Origin: Allobosea sp. OK403
GTDB taxonomy: Bacteria; Pseudomonadota; Alphaproteobacteria; Rhizobiales; Beijerinckiaceae
Assembly (NCBI RefSeq): GCF_900113835.1
Contig: NZ_FOQV01000005.1
Coordinates: forward strand, 40,796 to 104,795
DNA: 64,000 nt
Reading direction: 5' to 3'
The notes under the pieces are model-generated. The model was not told the origin of the DNA and did no database searches. It saw only the letters and a program-made list of their open reading frames with translations. The position numbers and the translations under genes are program-made. Numbering within the stretch: position 1 is the stretch's first letter; every line of letters starts with the position of its first letter. This document shows positions 8,052-16,394 of the stretch, piece by piece.

Positions 8052-8904
8052 GCAGAGCGTCCGGCGTGGCAACGAGCCCGCCGCGCAGCTTGGCGAAGGC
8101 GTCCTGCTTGCCGGCAAGACGAGCGGCAACGCCGAGCCATCCTGCGGGCACGGGAACCAGCCCGGGCTTGCGTTCCAGGCCCGCCCGCATCGCCGTGATG
8201 ATCTCCGCGACGCTGATCGGCTCGGGGTCCGAGACGATATAGCTCCTGCGGGACGGGCAGGCCGGCGTCAGTGCGAACAGGATCGCTTCGGCCAAATTCT
8301 CCACCGCCAGCAGCGAGCGCCGCGCGTTGAGCCCGCCGAGCGGCAGCGGCAAGGGCAGGCGTGCGAGGCTGAGCAGCGCTGCCATATTGGCCTTCACGCC
8401 CGGCCCGTAGATCAGAACCGGGCGCAGGCTCACCCAGTCGAGATCGAGCGCGGCCAGGCCTTGCTCGGCGGCGAGTTTGGAGCGGCCATAGGCGTCATCG
8501 GGCGCCGGGCTGTCGTCGTCACGCAGGGCTGCGCCGTCGAAAGCCCCGCTCAGCGCCTTGATCGAGGAGAGATAGATGAAGCGCGCAATGCCCGCTTGCC
8601 TGGCGGCTTCAGCGAGGTCGAGCGTCGCCTGCGTGTTGATCCGCCGGTAGAGCGCCTCATCGAGGCCTGGGCCGGCATGGGCGAGCCCGGCCATGTGCAC
8701 GACATGGTCGACGCCTTCCAGCGCGGCGCGCCAGTCGATGGGCGCGCTCATGTCGCCGGTTACGACGGTCTCGATGCCGGGCGGGGCCGTGGTGGCGCGG
8801 CGCTGCGTCAGGCGCAGGCGATAGCCCGCATCGCGCAGTGCCGCGACGACATGGGGGCCGACGAAGCCGCTTGCGCCGGTCACGAGGATGCGCGGCTCAG
8901 CCAT
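7978..8904 (-). CDS. NAD-dependent epimerase/dehydratase (WbpV/WreQ-like 4-reductase)
   Basis: A 308-residue extended short-chain dehydrogenase with a Rossmann motif TGASGFVG (about 8-15), a core Ser in IYLSSIKALSG and the catalytic YGRSK pair. By context it likely reduces the 4-keto-6-deoxy product of the neighbouring dehydratase to UDP-QuiNAc, as WreQ does in Rhizobium etli O-antigen synthesis; 4-epimerase activity is the alternative. ATG 8904 is chosen over the earlier in-frame start at 8925 because the protein then begins MAEPRILVTGASG. That ATG overlaps the stop of the upstream transferase gene by 8 bp (ATGGCTGA), implying translational coupling. The 3' end runs 74 bp into the oppositely oriented dehydratase gene. 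Confidence 0.88.
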   Translation of the reverse strand: MAEPRILVTGASGFVGPHVVAALRDAGYRLRLTQRRATTAPPGIETVVTGDMSAPIDWRAALEGVDHVVHMAGLAHAGPGLDEALYRRINTQATLDLAEAARQAGIARFIYLSSIKALSGAFDGAALRDDDSPAPDDAYGRSKLAAEQGLAALDLDWVSLRPVLIYGPGVKANMAALLSLARLPLPLPLGGLNARRSLLAVENLAEAILFALTPACPSRRSYIVSDPEPISVAEIITAMRAGLERKPGLVPVPAGWLGVAARLAGKQDAFAKLRGGLVATPDALLRAGWRPRVAAPAALARLAASPAA

Positions 8905-10003
8905 GGGCGGCCTTCGGGCGCGCAAAGCTGTGCAGCAGAGCTGCGGTCAGCAGCAGTGCCGCCGCAAGGCAGGCGAGTTGCCCCCAGAGGCCGGGGATAC
9001 GCAGGCTGAGCGCAGCCAGTGCGATCAGGATCAGGTTCAGCATGGCGATGCGCGTGACGATGCCGAGCACGCTGAAGCCGTTCGTCGTCGCCTGCTGATA
9101 GAGATGCGAGCGATGCGCCTCCCAGATTTTTTCGCCACGCGCCAATCGGCGCAGCAGCGTCAGGGTGGCGTCGCAGAGATGGTAGAGCGGCAGGATCAGC
9201 GCCGCCGCGAAAGCGCCGGTTCCGGCGAGCCTGTAGAGCAGATACGCCGTGAGCAGGCCGATCGGCAGCGAGCCGACATCGCCGAGGAAGAGCCGGGCGC
9301 GCGGCTTGTTGAAGGGCGCGAAGCCGATCAGCCCGCCGCAGAGCGCCGCCGCCAGCCAGCTGCTGCCCACATCGAGCGCGCCCGCCTGTCCAGCCAGCGC
9401 CAGGGCGCCGGTCAGGGGCACGATGCCGGCGATGGTGATCCAGTCGATCCCGTCCATGAAGTTGACGAGATTGACGAACCAGACGCCGGCAAGCAGCGCC
9501 AGGGCTCGCTCCAGCACCAGCGGCATGAGACCGGGAAACAGCCGCAGCCCCGGCGCAGCATAGACGATGACGAGCCCGACGCAGGCTGCTTGCAGCACGA
9601 GCCGCAGGCTCGCCGGCAGTGGCCGGATATCGTCCCAGGCGCCGACGATGGCGAGCAGGATCGCGGCCGCGGCGACCAGCAGGAGATCGTTTTGCGCCCC
9701 GGCCGGAAGTGGGCCGAGCTGAAGGCCGGGACCGAACAGAACGCCGGGCCCGAGCGCCAGGAAAGCTCCGGCCAGGACCGCGATCCCGCCGCCTTGCGGC
9801 GTCGGGATGCTGTGGCTGGAGCGTGCATTGGGGCGCGCCAGCGCATAGCGCGCGAGCAGCGGCCGCAAGGCGACGCAAAGCACGGCCGAAATGGCGGCCG
9901 CGGCGATCAGGATCAGGAGGGGGGCGAGAAAGCTGTCCAAGGCGGCGGCACCATAAGCAAGTCGAAGCAAATGCCTAGAGGGGATGATCTCGCTTGGAAC
10001 CAT
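8897..10003 (-). CDS. Polyprenyl-phosphate HexNAc-1-phosphate transferase (WecA/WbpL/WreU-like)
   Basis: A 368-residue polytopic inner-membrane protein (about ten hydrophobic segments) of the MraY/WecA glycosyltransferase 4 family. Visible catalytic motifs are the Mg-binding GAWDDIRPLP (about 121-130), NFMDGIDW (about 179-186) and RLFLGDVGSLPIG, followed by the cytoplasmic HRSHLYQQ loop that in this family contacts the nucleotide sugar. It would transfer a HexNAc-1-phosphate, plausibly QuiNAc-1-P, to undecaprenyl phosphate to start O-antigen assembly. It is the first gene of a two-gene minus-strand unit with the reductase. The sugar specificity is inferred from context. Confidence 0.9.
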   Translation of the reverse strand: MVPSEIIPSRHLLRLAYGAAALDSFLAPLLILIAAAAISAVLCVALRPLLARYALARPNARSSHSIPTPQGGGIAVLAGAFLALGPGVLFGPGLQLGPLPAGAQNDLLLVAAAAILLAIVGAWDDIRPLPASLRLVLQAACVGLVIVYAAPGLRLFPGLMPLVLERALALLAGVWFVNLVNFMDGIDWITIAGIVPLTGALALAGQAGALDVGSSWLAAALCGGLIGFAPFNKPRARLFLGDVGSLPIGLLTAYLLYRLAGTGAFAAALILPLYHLCDATLTLLRRLARGEKIWEAHRSHLYQQATTNGFSVLGIVTRIAMLNLILIALAALSLRIPGLWGQLACLAAALLLTAALLHSFARPKAAHG

Positions 10004-10007
10004 GACG

Positions 10008-10150
10008 CGTCATTCCGGACAAGCCGCGTCAGCGGCGCTGATCCGGAATCCATCGTAGAGCGCATCGCCCTCCGATGGATTCCGGGCCTCCGCGGAGTTT
10101 AGCCTTGGGCCGATTGAAGATCGGACCCGGGGGCTGCGCCCGGAATGACG
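10008..10150. repeat. Dispersed palindromic repeat, GTCATTCCGG type
   Basis: The element opens CGTCATTCCGGAC and closes CCGGAATGACG, with an internal ATCCGGAATCCAT / ATGGATTCCGG stem. Relatives with GTCGTCCCGGG ends lie at 32292-32390 and 51078-51170. It occupies most of the gap before mmcB. Confidence 0.8.
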
Positions 10151-10234
10151 GCGCGTTTCCGGTGTTTGTCGCGAGACCGTGGCTGAAAGAAAATTCGACT
10201 TGCCGTGCCGGGCACAAACAGGGAACATATAGGC

Positions 10235-10696
10235 ATGTCCCTGACCGATACCCGCCTGAACCCGCCGCCGACGCGGCCCGACATCACCCGCGCCGTCTGC
10301 CGTGGCGCGGGCCGGCATCTGCGCGAGCGCGGCTACGCCATCGTCAAGGAAATGACCTTCGCCAATGGCCGGCGCGGCGACATCGTCGCGCTCTCGCCGT
10401 CGGGTGAATTGCTCGTGGTCGAGGTCAAATCGGGGATCGAGGATTATCGCGTCGACGGCAAATGGCCGGATTATCGCGACTATTGCGACGGTTTCCTCTT
10501 CGCGGTCGCGCCGGGATTCCCGCGCGAGATCCTGCCTGAGGATGTCGGGCTGATCGTTGCCGACGCCTATGGCGGCGAGATGCTGCGCGAGGCGCCCCGC
10601 CACCCGCTTAGCGGCTCCAGGCGCAAGGCGCTGACCATCGCCTTCGCCAAGCTCGCGGCCGGGCGGTTGGCGCTGCTGGAGGATCCAGGCCTCTAG
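10235..10696 (+). CDS. mmcB: MmcB family DNA repair protein
   Basis: A 153-residue protein with a PD-(D/E)XK-type core: RRGDIVAL with its Asp, then LLVVEVKSG with the Glu-x-Lys pair (about 47-70), and a DGFLFAVA segment. MmcB in Caulobacter is an SOS-induced protein needed for mitomycin C resistance, probably a nuclease. ATG 10235 is preferred over the upstream in-frame 10205 start because the family begins close to the PDITRAVCRGA helix. I found no GAACN7GAAC-type SOS box in the short upstream gap, which is mostly repeat. The stop overlaps the convergent LysR gene by 4 bp. Confidence 0.87.
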   Translation: MSLTDTRLNPPPTRPDITRAVCRGAGRHLRERGYAIVKEMTFANGRRGDIVALSPSGELLVVEVKSGIEDYRVDGKWPDYRDYCDGFLFAVAPGFPREILPEDVGLIVADAYGGEMLREAPRHPLSGSRRKALTIAFAKLAAGRLALLEDPGL

Positions 10697-11667
10697 ACGA
10701 GGCTCGATTCGGCGGCTTTTGCCACGCGGGGTGGGCGTTTGGCTTCTGCGGCCTCTGGCGGCGCCGTCAGGTCCACTGTTTCGACCAGGAAATCGATGAA
10801 GGCGCGTACGCGGGCCGGCAAGCGGCCGCCATGGCCGACATAGACCGCGTTGATCTCCTCGACATCGCCGGGGTTGAAATCCTCCAGCACCGGCACGAGC
10901 CGGCCGGCCGCGATGTCGTGGCCGATATGGAAGAGCGAGAGCCGCGCCAGCCCCTGCCCGTTCAAAGCGAGCTGCCGCGCGCTTTCGCCGTCACCGACCG
11001 TGACGCGGCCATGGGCCGGGACGAAGAGGCGTTTGCCGTCGAGGCAGAACGGCCATTCGTCGCAATGGCGGGCGAAATTGAAGGTGATCAGGTCGTGCCG
11101 TGCGAGATCGGCGATGCTCCGGGGCGCCGGGTGGCTGGCCAGATAGTCGGGCGAGGCGACGATCGCCATCGCGGCTGCGCCGAGCTTGCGCGCCACGAGT
11201 TGCGAGGGGCGCATCGGCCCGACCCGGATCGCGACATCGGCGCGCTCGTCCATCAGATCGATGACCTGGTCGGTGATGGTGATGTCGAGCTGCACGCCGG
11301 GATGGGCGGCCATGAAGCGCGGCGCGAGCGGCAGCAGGTAATGCCGGCCGAAGGGCACGTTCGAATTCACCCGCAATCGCCCGCGCGGGATCTGGCAGGC
11401 GGCGACCGAGCGCTCGGCCTCGTCGAGATCGGCCAGCACGCGCAACGCCCCGGCGTGAAAGGTCGCGCCCTCCTCGGTGAGCTGGAGCTTGCGGGTCGAG
11501 CGGATGATCAGGCGCACGCCGAGCCGCGCCTCGAGCCGCGCCATCAGCTTGCTCACCGCCGAGGGTGTCATCCGCAGCGAGCGCGCCGCCGGCGAGAAGC
11601 CGCCGAGCTCGACGACCCGCGCGAACACCTCCATCTCGCCGGAGCGGTTGATGTCTGGCCGCGGCAT
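10693..11667 (-). CDS. LysR family transcriptional regulator
   Basis: A 324-residue LysR regulator. The winged helix-turn-helix occupies about residues 9-68 (FSPAARSLRMTPSAVSKLMA region) and is followed by the linker and the periplasmic-binding-like effector domain (from about 95). It belongs to the abundant group resembling DmlR/PtrR, and has a proline/alanine-rich C-terminal tail. It is transcribed divergently from an MFS exporter gene 99 bp away, the standard arrangement for a LysR regulator and its target, so it probably controls that transporter. The effector is unknown. Confidence 0.92.
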   Translation of the reverse strand: MPRPDINRSGEMEVFARVVELGGFSPAARSLRMTPSAVSKLMARLEARLGVRLIIRSTRKLQLTEEGATFHAGALRVLADLDEAERSVAACQIPRGRLRVNSNVPFGRHYLLPLAPRFMAAHPGVQLDITITDQVIDLMDERADVAIRVGPMRPSQLVARKLGAAAMAIVASPDYLASHPAPRSIADLARHDLITFNFARHCDEWPFCLDGKRLFVPAHGRVTVGDGESARQLALNGQGLARLSLFHIGHDIAAGRLVPVLEDFNPGDVEEINAVYVGHGGRLPARVRAFIDFLVETVDLTAPPEAAEAKRPPRVAKAAESSLV

Positions 11668-11766
11668 GATGACTTCACCTCACAAATCAATGTCCTGACG
11701 GCAATCTAATTCATAGGCGCGCGAACGACCATATCCCCGGCTCATCACCATTCCCGGAAAGCCGTC

Positions 11767-12936
11767 ATGCCCGTCGCACTCTATGCCCTCACTGTTGGCG
11801 CCTTCGGTATCGGCGTCACCGAATTCGTCATCATGGGCCTGCTGCTGCAGGTCTCGGGTGACCTCGGCATTTCGATCCCGACCGCCGGTCTGCTGATGAC
11901 CGGCTATGCGCTCGGCGTCTTCGTCGGCGCGCCAATCCTGACGATTGCAACCCGAGGGCTGCCGCGCAAGACGACGCTGCTCGTCCTGATGGCGATCTTC
12001 ACTCTCGGCAATCTGGCCTGTGCACTTAGCCCGAGCTTCGGCTGGCTCATGGTTGCGCGCATCGTTACGGCGCTGGCGCATGGCACCTTCTTCGGCGTCG
12101 GCTCGGTCGTCGCGACCGGGCTTGTCGCGCCGGAGCGCAAGGCCTCGGCCATCGCCGTGATGTTCACGGGATTGACGCTGGCGACCTTGCTCGGCGTGCC
12201 CTTCGGTTCCTGGCTCGGCCTGGCCTATGGCTGGCGCGCGACCTTCTGGGCGGTGACCGCGATCGGCATCCTGGCTTTCGTCTTCCTGGCACTGTTCGTG
12301 CCCAAGGCCCGCGAGACCGTGCCGCTCGCGCCGCTCTCGGAAGAGTTTGCGGTACTGGCCCGGCCGCAGGTCCAGCTCGGCCTGCTGATCACCGTGCTCG
12401 GCTTCGGCGGCGTCTTTGCGGTCTTCACCTATATCCAGCCGCTGCTGGTCGAGCTCGCCGGCTTTAGCCAGGAGGCGGTCTCGCCGATCCTGCTGGTCTT
12501 TGGGGCCGGTCTCGTCGTCGGCAATCTGCTCGGTGGCCGCTGGGCCGATCGCAGCCTGTCGCCCGCCCTGATCGGCACGTTGCTGTTGCTGACGCTGGTG
12601 ATGGTCGCAGCCGGCTTCGCTTTTCACAGCAAGATCGGCGCGGTTGTCGCGGCCTTTGCGCTGGGAGCTGCCGCCTTTGCCACGGTCGCGCCGCTGCAGA
12701 TGCGGGTGCTGCAGCAGGCCGGCGGCGCGGGCCAGGGGCTGGCGTCCAGCCTCAATATCGCCGCCTTCAACCTCGGCAATGCCTTCGGCGCCTGGCTCGG
12801 CGGCTTCGTCATCAGCCATGGCCCGGGGCTGCCCGCCATCGCGCCGATCGCCGCGCTGGTGCCGCTGGCGGCGCTTGGCCTCGCCGCCTGGAGCCTCGCC
12901 ATCGAACGGCGCAGCGCCCGCCTCGCGAGCGTCTGA
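11767..12936 (+). CDS. MFS transporter, DHA1 family (AraJ/YdhP-like)
   Basis: A 389-residue, 12-segment major facilitator. It begins ALYALTVGAFGIGVTEFVIMG (signature helix 1 of the AraJ/YdhP group), has an R-G-L-P-R-K-T loop between helices 2 and 3 (about 60-66) and the helix 4 RIVTALAHGTFFGVG motif. Members export drugs, sugars or amino acids by proton antiport across the inner membrane; the substrate is not deducible. Start ATG 11767 follows CGGAAAG at a short distance. The divergent LysR gene is the likely regulator. Confidence 0.9.
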   Translation: MPVALYALTVGAFGIGVTEFVIMGLLLQVSGDLGISIPTAGLLMTGYALGVFVGAPILTIATRGLPRKTTLLVLMAIFTLGNLACALSPSFGWLMVARIVTALAHGTFFGVGSVVATGLVAPERKASAIAVMFTGLTLATLLGVPFGSWLGLAYGWRATFWAVTAIGILAFVFLALFVPKARETVPLAPLSEEFAVLARPQVQLGLLITVLGFGGVFAVFTYIQPLLVELAGFSQEAVSPILLVFGAGLVVGNLLGGRWADRSLSPALIGTLLLLTLVMVAAGFAFHSKIGAVVAAFALGAAAFATVAPLQMRVLQQAGGAGQGLASSLNIAAFNLGNAFGAWLGGFVISHGPGLPAIAPIAALVPLAALGLAAWSLAIERRSARLASV

Positions 12937-12937
12937 T

Positions 12938-13018
12938 TGTTTTAACGCGTTTTCTCCGCGCAAACGCTTCGCGTTTGTCGCGAGGGAACCGGCGTCCGCT
13001 TCGCTCGAAAACGCTCTT
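12938..13018. repeat. Dispersed palindromic repeat, type C
   Basis: TTTTAACGCGTTTTC at the left and CGCTTCGCTCGAAAACGCTCT at the right, with an inserted AAACGCTTCGCGTTT hairpin. Other type C copies lie at 14075-14179, 20729-20830, 24220-24322 and 49205-49306. Confidence 0.8.
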
Positions 13019-13041
13019 AATCGCCTGACAGGAGAAACCTC

Positions 13042-14076
13042 ATGGATTATCGACAGCTCGGCGCATCCGGCCTGAAAGTCCCTGCCCTCAGCTTCGGCTG
13101 CGGCACATTTGGTGGCGAGGGGCCGCTCTTCAGCGCCTGGGGCGACACCGACGTCGCGCAGGCCAAGCGCCTCGTCGACATCTGCCTCGAGGCCGGCGTC
13201 ACGCTTTTTGATACGGCGGATGTCTATTCCAGCGGCGCGTCCGAGACGATCCTGGGCGAGGCGCTGGAGGGCCGGCGCAATCAGGCGCTGATCTCGACCA
13301 AGCTCGGCCTGCCCGCGGGCGATGGCCCCTTGCAGGCGGGCACCTCGCGCCTGCGCCTGATCGCGGGCGTCGAGGCGGCGCTGAAACGCTTGCGCACCGA
13401 CCATATCGACCTGCTGCAGCTCCGTGCTTTTGATGCCGCGACGCCGGTCGAGGAGGTCTTGAGCGCGCTCGACGCGCTCATGCGGGCCGGTAAGCTGCTC
13501 TATGTCGGCGCCTCCAACTTCTCAGGCTGGCAGTTGATGAAGTCGCTCGCCGCCGCCGACCGCCATGGCTGGCCGCGCTATGTCGCCCATCAGGTCTATT
13601 ATTCGCTGGTCGGGCGCGACTATGAATGGGAGCTGATGCCGCTCGGGCTCGATCAGAAGGTCGGCGCGATGGTCTGGAGCCCGCTCGGCTGGGGCCGCCT
13701 GACCGGCAAGCTCCGCCGCGGCCAGCCGCTTCCCGCCGGCAGCCGCCTGCATGAAAGCGCCGATTTCGGCCCGCCGGTCGACGATGAGCGGCTCTACGCC
13801 ATCGTCGATGTGCTGGATGCGCTCGCCCAGGAGACCGGCAAGACCGTGCCGCAGATCGCATTGAACTGGCTGCTGCGCCGCCCGAGCGTCTCCAGCGTCA
13901 TCATCGGCGCGCGCAATGAGGAGCAACTGCGCCAGAATCTCGGCGCCGTCGGTTGGAGTCTGACGCACGAGCAGGTCGCGCGGCTCGATGCTGCCAGCGC
14001 AGTGACGCCGGCCTACCCGCATTATCCCTATTGGCGCGAAGGCGGCTTCAAGCAGATCAACCCGCCGCCGGTCTAG
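13042..14076 (+). CDS. Aldo/keto reductase family protein with altered catalytic tetrad
   Basis: A 344-residue TIM-barrel protein of the AKR superfamily (YajO/YhdN/Gfo-type bacterial group), normally an NADPH-dependent carbonyl reductase. Three members of the catalytic tetrad are present: Asp57 (FDTAD), Tyr62 (VYS) and Lys87 (STKLGL). The fourth, normally His in the QLHxFD motif, is Arg128 here (QLRAFD, codon CGT at 13423-13425). The NADP-binding C-terminal segment SSVIIGARNEEQL is intact. Ribosome site CAGGAGA precedes ATG 13042 well. The His-to-Arg change may alter activity or mean a different reaction. The gene stands alone between repeats. Confidence 0.92.
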   Translation: MDYRQLGASGLKVPALSFGCGTFGGEGPLFSAWGDTDVAQAKRLVDICLEAGVTLFDTADVYSSGASETILGEALEGRRNQALISTKLGLPAGDGPLQAGTSRLRLIAGVEAALKRLRTDHIDLLQLRAFDAATPVEEVLSALDALMRAGKLLYVGASNFSGWQLMKSLAAADRHGWPRYVAHQVYYSLVGRDYEWELMPLGLDQKVGAMVWSPLGWGRLTGKLRRGQPLPAGSRLHESADFGPPVDDERLYAIVDVLDALAQETGKTVPQIALNWLLRRPSVSSVIIGARNEEQLRQNLGAVGWSLTHEQVARLDAASAVTPAYPHYPYWREGGFKQINPPPV

Positions 14077-14179
14077 AGCGTTTTCGAGCGAAGTGGAGAC
14101 CGGTTCGCGTGAAGAAAACGCGTTAAAACAAAGAGCTAGAGCTGTAGAACGATCCAATTGGATCATTCTACAGCTCTAG
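14075..14179. repeat. Type C repeat plus 40-bp near-perfect palindrome
   Basis: AGAGCGTTTTCGAGCGAAG...GAAAACGCGTTAAAACA comes first and overlaps the preceding stop codon. It is followed at 14139-14178 by a palindrome whose halves AGAGCTGTAGAACGATCCAA and TTGGATCATTCTACAGCTCT differ at one position. It lies between convergent genes and could terminate both, although no T-run follows. Confidence 0.8.
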
Positions 14180-14204
14180 CAATGCGATCTGGAGTGCATC
14201 CGGC

Positions 14205-14771
14205 CTATCGCGGGGCGCGCTTCGCCAGGATGCGCTGCAAGGTGCGCCGATGCATGCCGAGCCGGCGCGCCGTCTCCGAGACATTGCGGCTGCACAATTC
14301 ATAGACGCGCTGGATATGCTCCCAACGCACCCGGTCGGCCGACATCGGGTTTTCCGGCGGCATCGGGCGGGCATTGCGCGAGGCGGCCAGGGCCGAATGG
14401 ATCTCGTCAGCGTCGGCGGGCTTGGCGAGGAAGTCGAAGGCGCCGAGCTTCACGGCGCTGACGGCGGTCGCAATATTGCCATAGCCGGTCAGCACGATGC
14501 CGCGTGCATCGGGCCGGCGCTCCTTCAATCGCGCGATCACATCGAGCCCGTTGCCGTCGGCGAGGCGCAGATCGATCACGGCGAAGGCCGGGGCAGCCTC
14601 CTCAACGGCGGCAAGCCCGGCTGAGACGCTTTCAGCAGTCCGCACCAGATAGCCACGTCCCTCCATGGCGCGCGCCAGCCGGGTCAGGAACGGCTTGTCG
14701 TCGTCGACCAGCAAAAGGGACATATCCGCCGACGTTTCCATCGGGGCGGCTTCGCTCGGCACATCTTGCAT
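14205..14771 (-). CDS. regA: RegA/PrrA/ActR redox response regulator
   Basis: A 188-residue two-component regulator. The receiver domain (about 17-130) has the acidic pair DDD (23-25), the phospho-acceptor Asp67 (VIDLRLADG), the Thr in VLTGYGN and Lys117. A short linker with prolines leads to a Fis-type helix-turn-helix (about 150-185, VSETARRLGMHRRTLQRIL) characteristic of RegA. RegA-type proteins activate or repress respiratory, carbon- and nitrogen-fixation and photosynthetic genes in response to redox state. The sensor gene regB lies 83 bp upstream on the same strand. Confidence 0.94.
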   Translation of the reverse strand: MQDVPSEAAPMETSADMSLLLVDDDKPFLTRLARAMEGRGYLVRTAESVSAGLAAVEEAAPAFAVIDLRLADGNGLDVIARLKERRPDARGIVLTGYGNIATAVSAVKLGAFDFLAKPADADEIHSALAASRNARPMPPENPMSADRVRWEHIQRVYELCSRNVSETARRLGMHRRTLQRILAKRAPR

Positions 14772-14854
14772 CGGAATTCTCCTTCCGCCGGGCCTGTCCC
14801 GGCGGAATTGTAGCGCGGTTGCCGCCGCTACGCATCAGGCAGGGGGCGGATCAG

Positions 14855-16204
14855 TCAGCCCCTATGTAGGGCCGAAGCGTCCGGGTTTGTAGCCCCTTGC
14901 GGGCGCAGGCCGGCCTCGAACACAGCTCGGGGCCAGCTGATCCTGATCGAGGCCCCGCTTGCGGGCGCGGGCAGGTTCGAGAACTCGATGGCCGCCCCGC
15001 CGCGCTCGAGCAGCGTCTTGGCGATGAAGAGGCCCAGGCCCAGCCCGCCGCCGGCGCGGTTCTCGCCCGCCCCATGGGTAAGGTAAGGTTCGCCAGCGCG
15101 CATCAGCACATCAGGCGGAAAGCCCGGCCCGTCATCGGCGATGATCAGCGTGACCTGGCTGTCGTTCCAGCGCGCCGTGATGGTCACGGCCGCCTGGGCG
15201 AAATCGACCGCATTGTCGACGATATTGCCGAGGCCATAGATCATGCCGGGGTTGCGGCGGCAGATGGGTTCGGGCTTCTCACCCTGCATCGTGATCTCGA
15301 AGGGCATGCCGAAGGGGCGTTGCGGCCCGGCCGCCTCCTCGATCAGCAGGCGAAGCGACAGCTCGTCCAAAGGACTGCCATCGTCGTCCTGCAGCGAGGT
15401 GAGCTTGCCGAGGATGCCGCGGCAGCGCTCGACCTGCTCGCGCAGCAGCGCGATATCCTCTGCCATTTCGCCTTCCGCCGGCGCCAGGCGCGAGAGTTCG
15501 CGCGCCACCAGCGCGATCGTGGCGAGCGGCGTGCCGAGCTCATGGGCGGCGGCGGCGGCCAGCCCGTCGAGCTGCGAGAGATGCTGTTCGCGCGCCAGCA
15601 CGAGCTCGGTGGCGGTGAGCGCGTCGGAAAGGTCCCGCGCCTCCTTGGCGACCCGCCAGGCGTAGATGCCGGTGAAGCCCAAACCCAGCACGAGCGCGAT
15701 CCAGTTTCCGGCCTGGTAATAGGCCGGCAGCACCGGACGGCCCTCGCCGGCCCAGGGCAGCGGCAGATGCGCGAAGCTGAGCCCTGTCGCCAGCGCCACG
15801 CCGAGCACGCCGAGCAGCAAGGTGCGCTGCGGCGGCAGCGCCGTCGCCGAGATCATCACCGGTGCGAGGAACAGGATCGAGAACGGGTTCTGCAGCCCGC
15901 CGGTGAGGTAGAGCAGCGCGGCGAGCTGGATGATGTCGAAGGCCAGCAGCGCGGTCGCAGCGCCCGCCGTCAGGCGGTGGCTGAGCGGAAAGCGGATGCG
16001 CAGCGCGATATTGAGCCAGGCCGAGACGGCGATGACGGCGAAGCACCAGCCGAAAGGCAAGACGAAGCCGAGCCCGAAATGCACGCCCGCCACGGCCAGG
16101 CTCTGGCCCGAGATCGCGAGCCAGCGCAGCCTGACCAGCGTGTCGAGACGCAAATGCCGGCTCGACCGGGCGAGCGCCGACTCCAGGAAGTCGGGGGGCG
16201 TCAC
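14855..16204 (-). CDS. regB: RegB/PrrB/ActS redox sensor histidine kinase
   Basis: A 449-residue membrane kinase with six hydrophobic segments (about 25-195). Family landmarks are the quinone-site loop TGGLQNPFSI (101-110), the H-box AAAAHELGTPLATI with phospho-accepting His221, and the redox-active Cys261 in VERCRGIL, which forms a disulfide in oxidised RegB. The ATPase domain shows NIVDNAVDFA, DDGPGFPP and GGGLGLGLFIAKTL. It phosphorylates RegA when the quinone pool is reduced. regB precedes regA on the same strand. The C-terminal tail after about 430 is not conserved. Confidence 0.95.
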   Translation of the reverse strand: MTPPDFLESALARSSRHLRLDTLVRLRWLAISGQSLAVAGVHFGLGFVLPFGWCFAVIAVSAWLNIALRIRFPLSHRLTAGAATALLAFDIIQLAALLYLTGGLQNPFSILFLAPVMISATALPPQRTLLLGVLGVALATGLSFAHLPLPWAGEGRPVLPAYYQAGNWIALVLGLGFTGIYAWRVAKEARDLSDALTATELVLAREQHLSQLDGLAAAAAHELGTPLATIALVARELSRLAPAEGEMAEDIALLREQVERCRGILGKLTSLQDDDGSPLDELSLRLLIEEAAGPQRPFGMPFEITMQGEKPEPICRRNPGMIYGLGNIVDNAVDFAQAAVTITARWNDSQVTLIIADDGPGFPPDVLMRAGEPYLTHGAGENRAGGGLGLGLFIAKTLLERGGAAIEFSNLPAPASGASIRISWPRAVFEAGLRPQGATNPDASALHRG

Positions 16205-16394
16205 GGCCCTGTTCCGGACGCGGGCCGGTGCGGCATCGTCAGCATTTTCCTGTGGCAGATAGGCATCGCAGCGAAATCTTAGTCTTTAGCCGGGTTGTAT
16301 GAGAACAAATACCACCTACGGTGCGTTTCCTGTTGCGGCGCATCATGAATCGTTGCCGCGACCGAAAGACCGATTTCGCATGCACGGGGCCGCC

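Noticed and set aside
5412..8129. Very long open frame on the minus strand (about 905 codons)
   Set aside because: It lies opposite the TetR and dehydratase genes and has no recognisable domain; GC-rich codon bias makes such antisense frames common here.
10151..10234. SOS box before mmcB
   Set aside because: GAAC occurs once near 10223 but there is no second half-site at the required N7 spacing.
11680..13404. Long minus-strand frame opposite the MFS gene
   Set aside because: Composition is charged and low-complexity and it spans unrelated genes, typical of an antisense shadow.
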